NCBI RefSeq assembly: GCF_026262505.1
Contig: NC_067205.1
Coordinates: forward strand, 5,208,001-5,272,000
Source: Trichomonas vaginalis G3
Taxonomy: Eukaryota > Parabasalia > Trichomonadida > Trichomonadidae
Length of the DNA: 64,000 nucleotides
Direction of reading: 5' to 3'
Numbering within the stretch: position 1 is the first letter of the stretch; every line of letters begins with the position of its first letter. The position numbers and the translations under genes were made by a program. This document shows, piece by piece, positions 28,264 through 36,591 of the stretch. A model generated the notes under the pieces. The model had not been told where the DNA came from. It saw only the letters and a list, made by a program, of their open reading frames with translations, and did no database searches.

Positions 28264-30417
28264 ATGCCCCCGTATAGAATGGACAGAAAATCTGCTAGAA
28301 TAAAAGCAGAGTTAGAAAGATATGGTTGGAGAGTTTCAAAGAAGTTTAAATATAGGAAGGGAAAGCCAATAAAAGTCTATGACAAACTGTCTGGTCTTCG
28401 CTATGAAATGGACTTGGAAACAGCACGTGCAAATTATCCAAACAGACTTGAGAGGTTAGAAGAAGAACGTCTTATGGACATGCCTTTCAATGTTAATGAG
28501 CCACAGGTTGATGGACACGACGGCTTTGCCAGATTCTACTGGAAACATGACGAACAATTGCATCCTTTGAGGAGGAAAAAAGGGAAGGGTGAAGACGCAC
28601 ATGCTCCCATGGAAAGAACAAGATATGCATATGAAAAGTATCGTGAAGTTAGAAGTAAAATTACATCTGGTCGAACCTTTACAGTAAACTTTGACGAAGG
28701 AAAGAACAAAGAAGGCTTCATGGGAGTACTTGCTGCAATTCAAGACGGAAATAAGAAAGGATACAATCTCAGACTAACCGTAACAGATTTAGATGGTCAC
28801 ATTTACTATGCACATGGCAATGTCACAACAGCCGCACAACTTCTTGACGCTTTCAAGACTACAAAGAGAGAACAAATGTTTGACTCCGACTCAGATATTT
28901 TGAATGCGATTGAAGGAATTGCAAGCGTGAAGTTTGAATGGTACCAACCTAACCCTCAAGCAGTCAGACAACATGCTGGGTATTTCCCGTTCAGAAATAA
29001 GTCTGACATTGACTTGACAAGGTATGGAATTTACAATTCAATTGAAACAATTGTCAATGAACCTTGTATTCTTACATGTCTCAGGAACTCTGGTCTTGTT
29101 ACAGATGAGAAAATGAAGTATCTTGAGTCATGTGTGAAAACAAGGTACATTCTTAGAAGTCAATTGGCAAAGATTGCACCGTTGGCAAATGTCAATATCC
29201 GAGTCAACATACCGACTGAGAAAGGTTCTTCACATGACGACTATGTTGTTGACTTCAAATTGCCATGGTTGAAGATTGTACTTGTCCACAACCACTTCAT
29301 GTTGAACGAAAGTCTTACAAACCCATTGTTCGGAAAAGGCAAGTGCAACATTGTCAAAGCTGTTAACATTCTTTTCGAGAAAGGCTTGTTGGAACCAATT
29401 CCAGATGACAAGCTGACAGAAACTTTTGTACCAAAAGACGAAACAAACTTTTCATTGTTAGCAAGACCAAAAGTTGTTCCAGACAAAGTTATAGTACAAA
29501 AGAAGTACACAGCTCCAAAAGGAGTTGGATTGTTCGGATACCAACCTGAACCAGAAGAACTTCCAATGAGGTTGCAAGAACTTCAAGATGCTATAAACAA
29601 ACTTCCATTGAGACATCCGATTGACGTCAAATTGTATTGGAGAGCTTCTGAGTTAGGTCAGAAAATTTTATATGAAACAGGTTGCTTCGACGATGTTTAT
29701 GAGATAACAGGCGAAGTTTCTCAGAAGATAAGAGACTCACTTGAATTTCCACGAACTGGGCCGATTGGATGCGACAAGTTCGACTCAGACGAAAAGATAT
29801 ACTATGTCGACCTTAACGCTGCGTACATGAGGTTCGTCCAATATATCCCGACTGGAATTCCAAACGAAGACGGTGAGTTCCCGGGAAAGAACTATACAGT
29901 TGGAAAAGTCATACAACAACTCTATGATATTAGGAAAGCTTCAAACCCCAAACTTGCAATGACACTCAAATTGCTTATGAATTCGACATGGGGGTATTCC
30001 ATTAAGAAACCTCAAAAGATGAAGAGTAAACACTATGAGAAGGTCGACAACTTTGTTGAAAGGTTCTCCCCTTTTGTTTTGAAATACGAATTTACTCAAG
30101 GTCAAGGTGGCTCAGTAACCACAGTAAAACCTATTGTCGAACATTGGTCTTATCCTCAGTTCGCAAAGGCAGTCCTTGACAACTACAACAAATTTTTCTC
30201 GGAAGTTAAATCCAAAGTGAAGGTATACTATGAGAACATCGATGCACTCATGACGAACGAAGAAGGGTATAACAAACTCATTGAAATGGGAATGGTCGGT
30301 GAAAAGATGGGCCTTTTTAAGCTAGACAAGGTATTTTCCGAAGTTCATGTTCTCTCCAAGCGTAAGTACTGGGCCGTACTTGAAGACGGCACAGAAATAA
30401 AACATTGCATGAAATAA
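28264..30417 (+). CDS. polB: Protein-primed family-B DNA polymerase, Maverick B
   Basis: The 717-residue open frame starts MPPYRMDRKSARIKAELERY. Polymerase motifs are YYVDLNAAYMRF (motif A), LKLLMNSTWGYS (motif B) and YYENIDALMTNEE (motif C position). The N-terminal region shares a domain with the Maverick A polymerase (EPCILTCLRNSG, IVLVHNHFMLNE). It is short for a Maverick polymerase, so the gene should be taken as incomplete even though the frame is open. It would copy the linear element using a terminal protein. The leader is an A/T-only stretch after TAAAGTAAAG. Confidence 0.8.
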   Translation: MPPYRMDRKSARIKAELERYGWRVSKKFKYRKGKPIKVYDKLSGLRYEMDLETARANYPNRLERLEEERLMDMPFNVNEPQVDGHDGFARFYWKHDEQLHPLRRKKGKGEDAHAPMERTRYAYEKYREVRSKITSGRTFTVNFDEGKNKEGFMGVLAAIQDGNKKGYNLRLTVTDLDGHIYYAHGNVTTAAQLLDAFKTTKREQMFDSDSDILNAIEGIASVKFEWYQPNPQAVRQHAGYFPFRNKSDIDLTRYGIYNSIETIVNEPCILTCLRNSGLVTDEKMKYLESCVKTRYILRSQLAKIAPLANVNIRVNIPTEKGSSHDDYVVDFKLPWLKIVLVHNHFMLNESLTNPLFGKGKCNIVKAVNILFEKGLLEPIPDDKLTETFVPKDETNFSLLARPKVVPDKVIVQKKYTAPKGVGLFGYQPEPEELPMRLQELQDAINKLPLRHPIDVKLYWRASELGQKILYETGCFDDVYEITGEVSQKIRDSLEFPRTGPIGCDKFDSDEKIYYVDLNAAYMRFVQYIPTGIPNEDGEFPGKNYTVGKVIQQLYDIRKASNPKLAMTLKLLMNSTWGYSIKKPQKMKSKHYEKVDNFVERFSPFVLKYEFTQGQGGSVTTVKPIVEHWSYPQFAKAVLDNYNKFFSEVKSKVKVYYENIDALMTNEEGYNKLIEMGMVGEKMGLFKLDKVFSEVHVLSKRKYWAVLEDGTEIKHCMK

Positions 30418-30471
30418 AACATTGCATGAAGTAAAAACATTTTTAAAACAGTATATTTTTACATATATAAA

Positions 30472-31332
30472 ATGCTTCAGGTTGAAAAACAAAGAACAAA
30501 AGCAGCAGATACAAAACCGTTAGACTATATCTTTACAAACGCTGGTAGGACTATTTCAGATGAAGAAATTTCATCCGGAGCTTACAGGTTTGACTATCCA
30601 ATTCGTTGGCTTCAAAGTCCTTCAGATGCAAAGGCAATAGGATTTAGAAGAGTTTTGTTTTCAAATAGAACTAACGCGTTTATGTTCGCAGTATATTTTC
30701 ACGGTCAGTATAAAGGTTCTGACGGTCTAATAGAAAAATTTGACGAAATGAGAATCTTTACAGTTCGTTCAGACGAAAGTCTTGAAAAAACTCTAAATGA
30801 CTTTCAAACTCAAATAAACAAATACTACTGGGAATTTCAAGAAAAATACCACTCTTTACTAAATGGAACATACTATCTAAAACTAGAATACGACAAGATG
30901 AATTCCACCGTTTCATTTCAAAAGATTGAAATTAACCCTCCAAGAGATACAGAGTTTTTATATTGGGGAGTAGACAAACGTTCTTGGGCACAATTTCTTC
31001 GGTTACTAAACCAGAACGAACCATTGCCACCAGATGGTCCATTTAAATTTATACTTCCACCAGCAGATTTGACAGTTTATAGAAACGTGTTCGACCCTCA
31101 AAATGTCATGTGTCATGCAAGTTTCAGTTCAAGCAACAACAGTTTTCTATGTATCGGTAAGGACTTTTATGACTTTGCTTCTAAATTCTACGAACCACCT
31201 AGTAACAGTTTCTCTGACTTTCAAGTTTGGTTCACAACAAACGGTGTGCAGCATATTATACCATTGTACTATGACTTTTATCTCGAATTGTCTTTCATAT
31301 ACAACTACGGAAAAGTGCTGAAAAAGTATTGA
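30472..31332 (+). CDS. Capsid-associated (penton-type) candidate, copy 2
   Basis: This 286-residue protein starts MLQVEKQRTKAADTKPLDYI. It shares YRFDYPIRWLQSPSDAKAIG and FYEPPSNSFSDFQVWFTTNG with the broken copy at 24143-25028. Beta-rich, with Cys near SSNNSFLCIGKDFYD. The TATATAAAATG context gives the start. It lies after polB and before the KilA-N region. Role inferred from the paralogue beside the ATPase in Maverick A. The frame looks whole. Confidence 0.5.
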   Translation: MLQVEKQRTKAADTKPLDYIFTNAGRTISDEEISSGAYRFDYPIRWLQSPSDAKAIGFRRVLFSNRTNAFMFAVYFHGQYKGSDGLIEKFDEMRIFTVRSDESLEKTLNDFQTQINKYYWEFQEKYHSLLNGTYYLKLEYDKMNSTVSFQKIEINPPRDTEFLYWGVDKRSWAQFLRLLNQNEPLPPDGPFKFILPPADLTVYRNVFDPQNVMCHASFSSSNNSFLCIGKDFYDFASKFYEPPSNSFSDFQVWFTTNGVQHIIPLYYDFYLELSFIYNYGKVLKKY

Positions 31333-31334
31333 AA

Positions 31335-31440
31335 AATATATTTTAGGCGAACCAGGTCCCTCGGTCCCTCGGTCCCTCGGTCAACTAACATCTTTTTGAA
31401 AATGGTGACAACATGACATTTTGACAACAACACAGGAAAT
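31335..31440 (+). repeat. Maverick B gene-end module, copy 1
   Basis: AAATATATTTTAGGCGAACC, then three TCCCTCGG units, then a spacer and GTGACAACATGACATTTTGA with CAACAACACAGGAAAT. It directly follows the stop at 31332. Other copies are 32341-32449 and 34172-34282 (inverted). Confidence 0.75.
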
Positions 31441-31472
31441 AAACTTCACCCGTTGAATTTTGTATAAAAAAG

Positions 31473-31496
31473 CAACCGCCGGAATTCCGGCGGTTG
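31473..31496. repeat. 24-bp perfect palindrome centred on GGAATTCC
   Basis: CAACCGCC-GGAATTCC-GGCGGTTG. Compare the in-frame palindrome at 31857-31880, whose arms are CAACCCGC/GCGGGTTG: the arm changes are paired. Confidence 0.8.
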
Positions 31497-31532
31497 GTAT
31501 ATTCTTCACAAAATGCTTGTTTTGAGGTCGAG

Positions 31533-31613
31533 CCACAAACGAATGTCCGACGGTTAAGCCACAAACGAATGTCCGACGGTTAAGCCACAAACGAATGTCC
31601 GACGGTTAAGCCA
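31533..31613 (+). repeat. 26-bp tandem repeat, about three units
   Basis: Unit GCCACAAACGAATGTCCGAC plus GGTTAA, three near-identical copies. CACAAACGAATGTCCGAC recurs once at 36945-36962 at the end of another array. Confidence 0.75.
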
Positions 31614-31647
31614 CAAAAATATTTTTTATTTTTATTGTAAGAACAGT

Positions 31648-32310
31648 ATGACAGTCGAAGCAAAAACGTTCACGAACAAATCTAATGGCGAAACATTCAC
31701 AAAAGGCACTTACAACGGTATTGAAGTCTTACGTAGAGACAAGGATGGTTATATAAATGCAACAAAGATCTGTCAGCAGTTTAGGAAAGACTTTAGAAGG
31801 TTGTTGGAAAATAAGTCCTGGGAAGAGTATTTTAAGGCATTTTGTGAAGAATATACCAACCCGCGGAATTCCGCGGGTTGCTTTTTATACACAGTTCATG
31901 CAGGAATTCCCGATGAAATCAAACAGGTTAGAGGAACGTATGTAGACCCAAGACTCGTAAACTATATAGCAATGTGGGCTTCTCCAAAATATTGCATAGC
32001 AGTTGGAAAAATTATGGACTCCATAGACAAGAAAGTTCATGAGAAATTAGATGAAGAAGAACTTGAAGATACAGCAGAGAATGCTAAACCTTTGTTCGAA
32101 GAAGAAGTTAGAAAAATGCATGAAAAACAAATAGAACATGAACATGAGATATGTTCTGGTTATAGAGACTCTCCATACGAACTAGACCAATGGGAACAAG
32201 AAGATTTAAAGAGAGAATTTAGAGAATATGAACTCGCTAAAGTTTCATTAGAAGCTACAGAAGAGAGGTTAAAAGTTTGGGGTCGTTTTGTACAAAAATA
32301 TTGTGAGTAA
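31648..32310 (+). CDS. KilA-N domain protein with hairpin-encoded linker
   Basis: This 220-residue protein is closely similar to the Maverick A protein at 5552-6217: same N-terminus (EAKTFTNKSNGETFTKGTY) and C-terminus (YELDQWEQEDLKREFREYEL), and KilA-N motifs DGYINATKIC, RGTYVDPRLVNYIAMWASP and VGKIMDSID. In the middle, EEYTNPRNSAGCFLYT is encoded by a 24-bp palindrome (31857-31880). The same segment is found, opposite strand, in all units of the non-coding array 32420-33110. The rest of the protein is conserved with A while the linker is unrelated. Leader GTAAGAACAG precedes the ATG. The frame looks whole. Confidence 0.8.
   Translation: MTVEAKTFTNKSNGETFTKGTYNGIEVLRRDKDGYINATKICQQFRKDFRRLLENKSWEEYFKAFCEEYTNPRNSAGCFLYTVHAGIPDEIKQVRGTYVDPRLVNYIAMWASPKYCIAVGKIMDSIDKKVHEKLDEEELEDTAENAKPLFEEEVRKMHEKQIEHEHEICSGYRDSPYELDQWEQEDLKREFREYELAKVSLEATEERLKVWGRFVQKYCE
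31857..31880. repeat. In-frame 24-bp palindrome in KilA-N
   Basis: CAACCCGC-GGAATTCC-GCGGGTTG lies within the coding frame. Flanks (GAAGAATATAC, CTTTTTATAC) are also shared with the array units, so the inserted or exchanged tract is longer than the palindrome. Confidence 0.85.
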
Positions 32311-32340
32311 ATGAACCATTTCTTTTTATTGAATTCGGCA

Positions 32341-32449
32341 AAAATATATTTTAGGCGAACCAGGTCCCTCGGTCCCTCGGTCCCTCGGTCATTTTAACTT
32401 CTCTGAAAAAGTGTGACAACATGACATTTTGACAACAACACAGGAAATA
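32341..32449 (+). repeat. Maverick B gene-end module, copy 2
   Basis: Same order as 31335-31440: AAAATATATTTTAGGCGAAC, three TCCCTCGG units, then CTGAAAAAGTGTGACAACAT and the CAACACAGGAAAT end. It lies 30 bp after the KilA-N stop. Confidence 0.75.
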
Positions 32450-33110
32450 GACTTCTTCGTCAATGTTTTGTATAAAAAAAGCACCTGCCGGAATTCCGAC
32501 GGGTGGTATATTCTTCACGAAATGCTTGTTTTGTCAAGACTTTCTTCGTCAATGTTTTGTATAAAAAGCAACCCGCGGAATTCCGGCGGGTGGTATATTC
32601 TTCACGAAATGCTTGTTTTGTCAAGACTTTCATCGTCAATGTTTTGTCATGACTTCTTCATCGTACATGTTTTGTCATGACTTCTTCATCGTCAATGTTT
32701 TGTATAAAAAAAGCACCTGCCGGAATTCCGGCGGGTGGTATATTCTTCACGAAATGCTTGTTTTGTCAAGACTTTCTTCGTCAATGTTTTGTATAAAAAG
32801 CAACCCGCGGAATTCCGGCGGGTGGTATATTCTTCACGAAATGCTTGTTTTGTCAAGACTTTCATCGTCAATGTTTTGTCATGACTTCTTCATCGTACAT
32901 GTTTTGTCATGACTTCTTCATCGTCAATGTTTTGTATAAAAAGCAACCCGCGGAATTCCGGCGGGTGGTATATTCTTCACGAAATGCTTGTTTTGTCAAG
33001 ACTTTCTTCGTCAATGTTTTGTATAAAAAGCAACCCGCGGAATTCCGGCGGGTGGTATATTCTTCACGAAATGCTTGTTTTGAGGTCGAACCACTTTTGG
33101 CTCCACCGTA
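32450..33110. repeat. Array of six KilA-N linker cassettes
   Basis: About six units, each with TTTTGTATAAAAAGCAACCC, a palindrome centred on GGAATTCC (near 32495, 32580, 32727, 32814, 32957 and 33044), GGTATATTCTTCACGAAATG and CTTGTTTTGTCAAGAC. On the minus strand each unit reads AFREEYTTRRNSAGCFLYK, the same peptide type as the linker of the KilA-N gene at 31648. Arm sequences differ between units. TTTTGTCATGACTTCTTCAT units are interspersed. The last unit runs into a GGTCGAACCACTTTTGGCTC hairpin like that of the Maverick A KilA-N gene. Confidence 0.8.
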
Positions 33111-33194
33111 GAAAACACACAAAACTCTTGAATTCGGCAAAAATATATTTTAGTTTTTTAAAAAAAAATATTTTTTTATTTTTATTGTAAGAAC

Positions 33195-34092
33195 ATGTTA
33201 GCAACAACAGCACCAAACTCGTTAGTCATGAACCCAACATCTATGTTAGTAGAGATGAAAAGCTTCATTCCTTCTTCATATACTTTCGAAACAGAAATCC
33301 AGAAGATAAAGCAAGAACTTCTCCAAGGAGATTTAGACTGTAGTGCAAAAGATGAAACAAATGAACAGTATCTTTATGAAATGCAGGATATTATTGACCA
33401 TCTACCTAAACTTCCTGAAATACAACAACAAAAGCTTACTATTCCAGAATTCGATGAAATAGAAGTGAAACCAACTGACTCAGTAGAAATAAAGAAGTTC
33501 ATACGAAAGGTAAACTATGAGTTTCTTGGATTTCATTGCAACCACAAAGACTGCGATATGGTATATTTCATTGACATATATAAATCTGAAGAATTTAAGA
33601 CCTACGACAACTTTGTTTCGTTAGTTGCAAAATGTGTATGGCAGATAAGAGATAAAGATAGAAGAGGTAAAGTATGGAACGGACAAATAAAACCAGCAGC
33701 CTTTGAGTTAAAGAAAACCATTTACGCCTTAGTCATACTTGCAGGTAAGGTTTCAATGTACAATGCTAAAATGAACCCACAATGTTCAAAATGTAAAGCA
33801 GCAATGAAGAAATATAACTACTCCGTCAAAGAGATAGAACGTATGCGAAAAGACTATACTGACTTAAAGAAAGAAGCAGAGAAACCAGCAGAAGATAAAA
33901 TGGACATGTTGACATTTCTGAACAAAAAACTATCCAACTGCTAACGATTTCCTTCTTTCAGATGTCAAGAAGAAATATAAAGAAACTTTCGGTATCGTTA
34001 AAACTTTTGATATCCTTCGTGAAGAAATAGAAGCTACAAAACTGTTTAAAGTCATGAACCATCACAACATATACCATGTAAAGCGCTTGTAA
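33195..34092 (+). pseudogene. Paralogue of Maverick A protein 4495-5454, broken
   Basis: Begins MLATTAPNSLVMNPTSMLVE; thereafter it is closely similar to the A protein (KSFIPSSYTFETEIQKIKQE, CSKCKAAMKKYNYS, FLLSDVKKKYKETFG). It is broken once near the end. The leader TTTTTATTGTAAGAAC is of the KilA-N class. High similarity to A shows recent common ancestry of this module. Function unknown. Confidence 0.65.
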
Positions 34093-34171
34093 ATAGTTAT
34101 GGTAGAAATATATTTTTGCCTGATTTACGCTCATTTACGATGAAAGTCTTGACAAAACATTTACGATGAAG

Positions 34172-34282
34172 TATATTTCCTGTGTTGTTGTCAAAATGTC
34201 ATGTTGTCACACTTTTTCAGAGAAGTTCATTTGACCGAGGGACCGAGGGACCGAGGGACCTGGTTCGCCTAAAATATATTTT
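34172..34282 (-). repeat. Maverick B gene-end module, copy 3 (inverted)
   Basis: Complement of copies 1 and 2: ATTTCCTGTGTTGTTGTCAA, the AGTGTGACAACATGA complement, three GACCGAGG units, then TGGTTCGCCTAAAATATATT. Confidence 0.75.
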
Positions 34283-34299
34283 TGCTGAAAAAATGACCA

Positions 34300-34830
34300 A
34301 ATTTCATGAATTTCCTCATATGTTTGCTACCCCGAGAAAAACCGGGGTAGAGATTCCATTCGAAAATCGTAAAAAAATGCGACCCTCGGAAAACCGAGGA
34401 ACGAGATTCCGTACGAAAATCGTGAAAAAACTCTATGAAAATCGTGGAAAATTGCGAGTGGGAGAAAAACCCTGGTCGCCTAAAACTCATGAAAATCGTG
34501 AAAAATTGCGAGTACGGAAAAAACCCTGGTCGCCTAAAACTCATGAAAATCGTAAAAAATTGCGAGTACGGAAAAAACCCTGGTCGCCTAAAACTCATGA
34601 AAATCGTAAAAAATTGCGAGTACGGAAAAAACCGTAGTCGCCTAAAACTCATGAAAATCGTAAAAATTTGCGACCCCTGTAAAAACCGTAGTCGCCTAAA
34701 ACTCATGAAAATCGTAAAAAAATGCGAGTAGGGAAAAAACCGGGGTCGCCAAAACTCTATGAAAATCGTAAAAAATTGCGACCCCGACTTTTCCCGGGGT
34801 CGCCTAAAACTCATGAAAATCGTGAAAAAA
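34300..34830 (+). repeat. Array of KilA-N linker cassettes, second type
   Basis: About nine units of the form CTCATGAAAATCGTAAAAA, a hairpin, then GTCGCCTAAAA. Hairpin stems differ: CTACCCCG/CGGGGTAG (34327-34350), CCTCGG/CCGAGG (34384-34399), and a CGACCCCG/CGGGGTCG pair near 34780-34800. The first unit, GAATTTCCTCATATGTTTGC and onward (34308-34375), is nearly the same as the linker DNA of the KilA-N gene at 35688 (35897-35955) but with a different stem. The array lies just upstream of two KilA-N genes. Confidence 0.8.
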
Positions 34831-34924
34831 TGACCAAATTTCATGATATAACTGTATTTTTTTGACGAAGAGAACTTTTGCACTTCGTCAAAAAAATCCC
34901 TGAAATCATATCTTTTATACAAGA

Positions 34925-34985
34925 TAAAAAAACAACGTTAGTTTTTATTTTTTTTATTTTTTTATTTTGTATGTAAGAACAGGAA
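34925..34985 (+). promoter_or_regulatory. KilA-N type leader/promoter block
   Basis: AAACAACGTTAGTTTTTATT, an A/T tract and TTTTGTATGTAAGAACAG lead to the ATG at 34986. Confidence 0.6.
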
Positions 34986-35600
34986 ATGACAAACACTGAG
35001 TTTGAAACAGTTAAAAAGATAGACAATGAGACCAAGGTGGTTAGAATAGGTGATTTAAACGTAAGATACTCAAAGAAATACAAAAAATATTCTTTGTCAG
35101 ACATTTTAACACTATCTGAAGGAAAGAAAGCACACGACTGGGTTAAAAATGCTTCAACTCAGAAAATTTTGACAAGAAATCCTGAGCTTATGATATCGGT
35201 AAGATTCTATGGAACAAGAACATATCTTATAGACAAAAGTCTTATACCAGTAGTTTTGTTCTGGATTGACCCAGTTGTTGGATATAATTTCATAACATAT
35301 GGTTCATTCGATACGGAACGTTGCAGTGAAGGCTTACTTTACATCGTTCAGAAACCGAAGGACTTCAATACAAAGAGATATAAGATAGGAAGAACATTTA
35401 ATATAACTCAAAGATATGACAGTATAGTCAATAGAGTTAAGGTTGCGTTTGTTAACGATATGAGAGCTGCTGAAACAGAACTACTTGAAAAGTTTGAGAA
35501 AATGTATGGTGCTCCCACGAGAGGTAAAGAAACGTTTGAAGTAGATGAGATCGACAAAGCTATAAAATTATTTGACGAAGTTGCTGAAAAATACATGTAA
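34986..35600 (+). CDS. KilA-N-like protein with T5orf172/MUG113 (GIY-YIG-like) domain
   Basis: This 204-residue protein has an N-terminal KilA-N-like part (VRYSKKYKKYSLSDILTL, SVRFYGTRTYLIDKSLIPVV). The C-terminal part (EGLLYIVQKPKDFNTKRYKI, then GRTFNITQRYDSI, ETELLEKFEKMYG, GKETFEV) follows the T5orf172/MUG113 pattern, a branch of the GIY-YIG superfamily. KilA-N plus T5orf172 fusions are common in large DNA viruses. It could bind and perhaps nick DNA. No hairpin insert is seen here. The frame looks whole. Confidence 0.75.
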   Translation: MTNTEFETVKKIDNETKVVRIGDLNVRYSKKYKKYSLSDILTLSEGKKAHDWVKNASTQKILTRNPELMISVRFYGTRTYLIDKSLIPVVLFWIDPVVGYNFITYGSFDTERCSEGLLYIVQKPKDFNTKRYKIGRTFNITQRYDSIVNRVKVAFVNDMRAAETELLEKFEKMYGAPTRGKETFEVDEIDKAIKLFDEVAEKYM

Positions 35601-35629
35601 AGCGTTTATTTTTGGTCTTTTATACAAGA

Positions 35630-35687
35630 TAGAAAATAGCGTTAGTTTTTATAAAATATTTTTTTTATTTTGTATGTAAAGACAGAT
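35630..35687 (+). promoter_or_regulatory. KilA-N type leader/promoter block
   Basis: AGAAAATAGCGTTAGTTTTT, an A/T tract and TTTTGTATGTAAAGACAGAT precede the ATG at 35688. Confidence 0.6.
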
Positions 35688-36494
35688 ATGACAACAACAG
35701 AGAACACAACAACTGCTATCGTTCATGAAGATATAAATGAAGAATACGAGTACATACAGTATAACAAACAACTCCGTCTCATTCGTTCGGTCAAAGATGA
35801 CATGTACCAAATGCAAAGTATTTTGAATGCTCTTCGTTCTACAAAGCAAGCACGTCATTGGTTTGAAAACCAACAGACAAAAGAACTTTTAGAAGAATTT
35901 CCTCATATGTTTGCGACCGGTAGAAAACCGCGGGTCGAGATTCCGTACGAAAATCGTCAAAATTTGCCAAATGGTTTGAGAGGTTGGTATGTACATAGAC
36001 TTCTTGTAAATGCTGTTGCAATGTGGGCTTCACCTCGCTATGCTTGTTATATTTTCATGATGTTAGATGAACTTCATAGACAAGAACGTGAAGAGCTAGA
36101 GAACAAGCTTGAAGCAAAAGACAAAAACATACAGAAAAGAATACCACGTTCGGTACCAAAAGGAAAGGAAAAGAACTATAAGTATATGATTTACACTGAA
36201 GAGATGGAAAATGAAGAAGACAGAGATATGGTTATGTTGCATTTAGTCAGAAGAAACAACAAAAGCTTTTACGACTTAGCTAAGATTTACAAATCTGACA
36301 GAAATTGGTTCTATCGCGAAAACTTACCGATTTCAATGACACCGAATGAAGATGTTAAACGGATAGTTCAAGATACGTTACCTCAAACACACTATGATAT
36401 GAAAGGTTGTACAATACTTACATTCAAAGAAGACTTACCGCTACTGAAGGAAAAGATAACAGAGTATTTCGATAACTTCAAAGAGGAAGAGTAA
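35688..36494 (+). CDS. KilA-N domain protein with DUF3627-like C-terminus
   Basis: About 268 residues, very close to the Maverick A protein at 2495-3349 (EEYEYIQYNKQLRLIRSVKD; LRGWYVHRLLVNAVAMWASP; YMIYTEEMENEEDRDMVMLH; KSFYDLAKIYKSDRNWFYRE). It differs mainly in the linker before LRGWYVH: here EFPHMFATGRKPRVEIPYEN, encoded around a CGACC/GGTCG hairpin (35914-35937) whose flanks match the first unit of the upstream array. The start at 35688 follows the conserved leader. The frame looks whole. Confidence 0.8.
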   Translation: MTTTENTTTAIVHEDINEEYEYIQYNKQLRLIRSVKDDMYQMQSILNALRSTKQARHWFENQQTKELLEEFPHMFATGRKPRVEIPYENRQNLPNGLRGWYVHRLLVNAVAMWASPRYACYIFMMLDELHRQEREELENKLEAKDKNIQKRIPRSVPKGKEKNYKYMIYTEEMENEEDRDMVMLHLVRRNNKSFYDLAKIYKSDRNWFYRENLPISMTPNEDVKRIVQDTLPQTHYDMKGCTILTFKEDLPLLKEKITEYFDNFKEEE

Positions 36495-36591
36495 ATGAAC
36501 CATTTATTTTTCAAGCTTGACACCAAAGATGGCTCAGGTAGCTCTAGATGGTAAATTGTCTTGTCCGAGTCCTTCTGGCATTCCGAGTCCT

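Noticed and set aside
32450-34830. CRISPR-like look of the arrays of palindromic repeats
   Set aside because: The units lack constant-length unique spacers, repeats vary in the stem, there are no cas genes, and the context is a eukaryotic Maverick.
34269-34922. 217-codon minus-strand open frame
   Set aside because: It is the reverse reading of the cassette array with repeated FFTIFMSFRR units; no start signal or recognisable domain.
34960-35687. GTATGT in KilA-N leaders as a trichomonad 5' splice site
   Set aside because: GTATGT matches the Trichomonas intron start, but only about 10 bases separate it from the following ACAG and no ACTAAC branch site is present, so an intron is not possible there.
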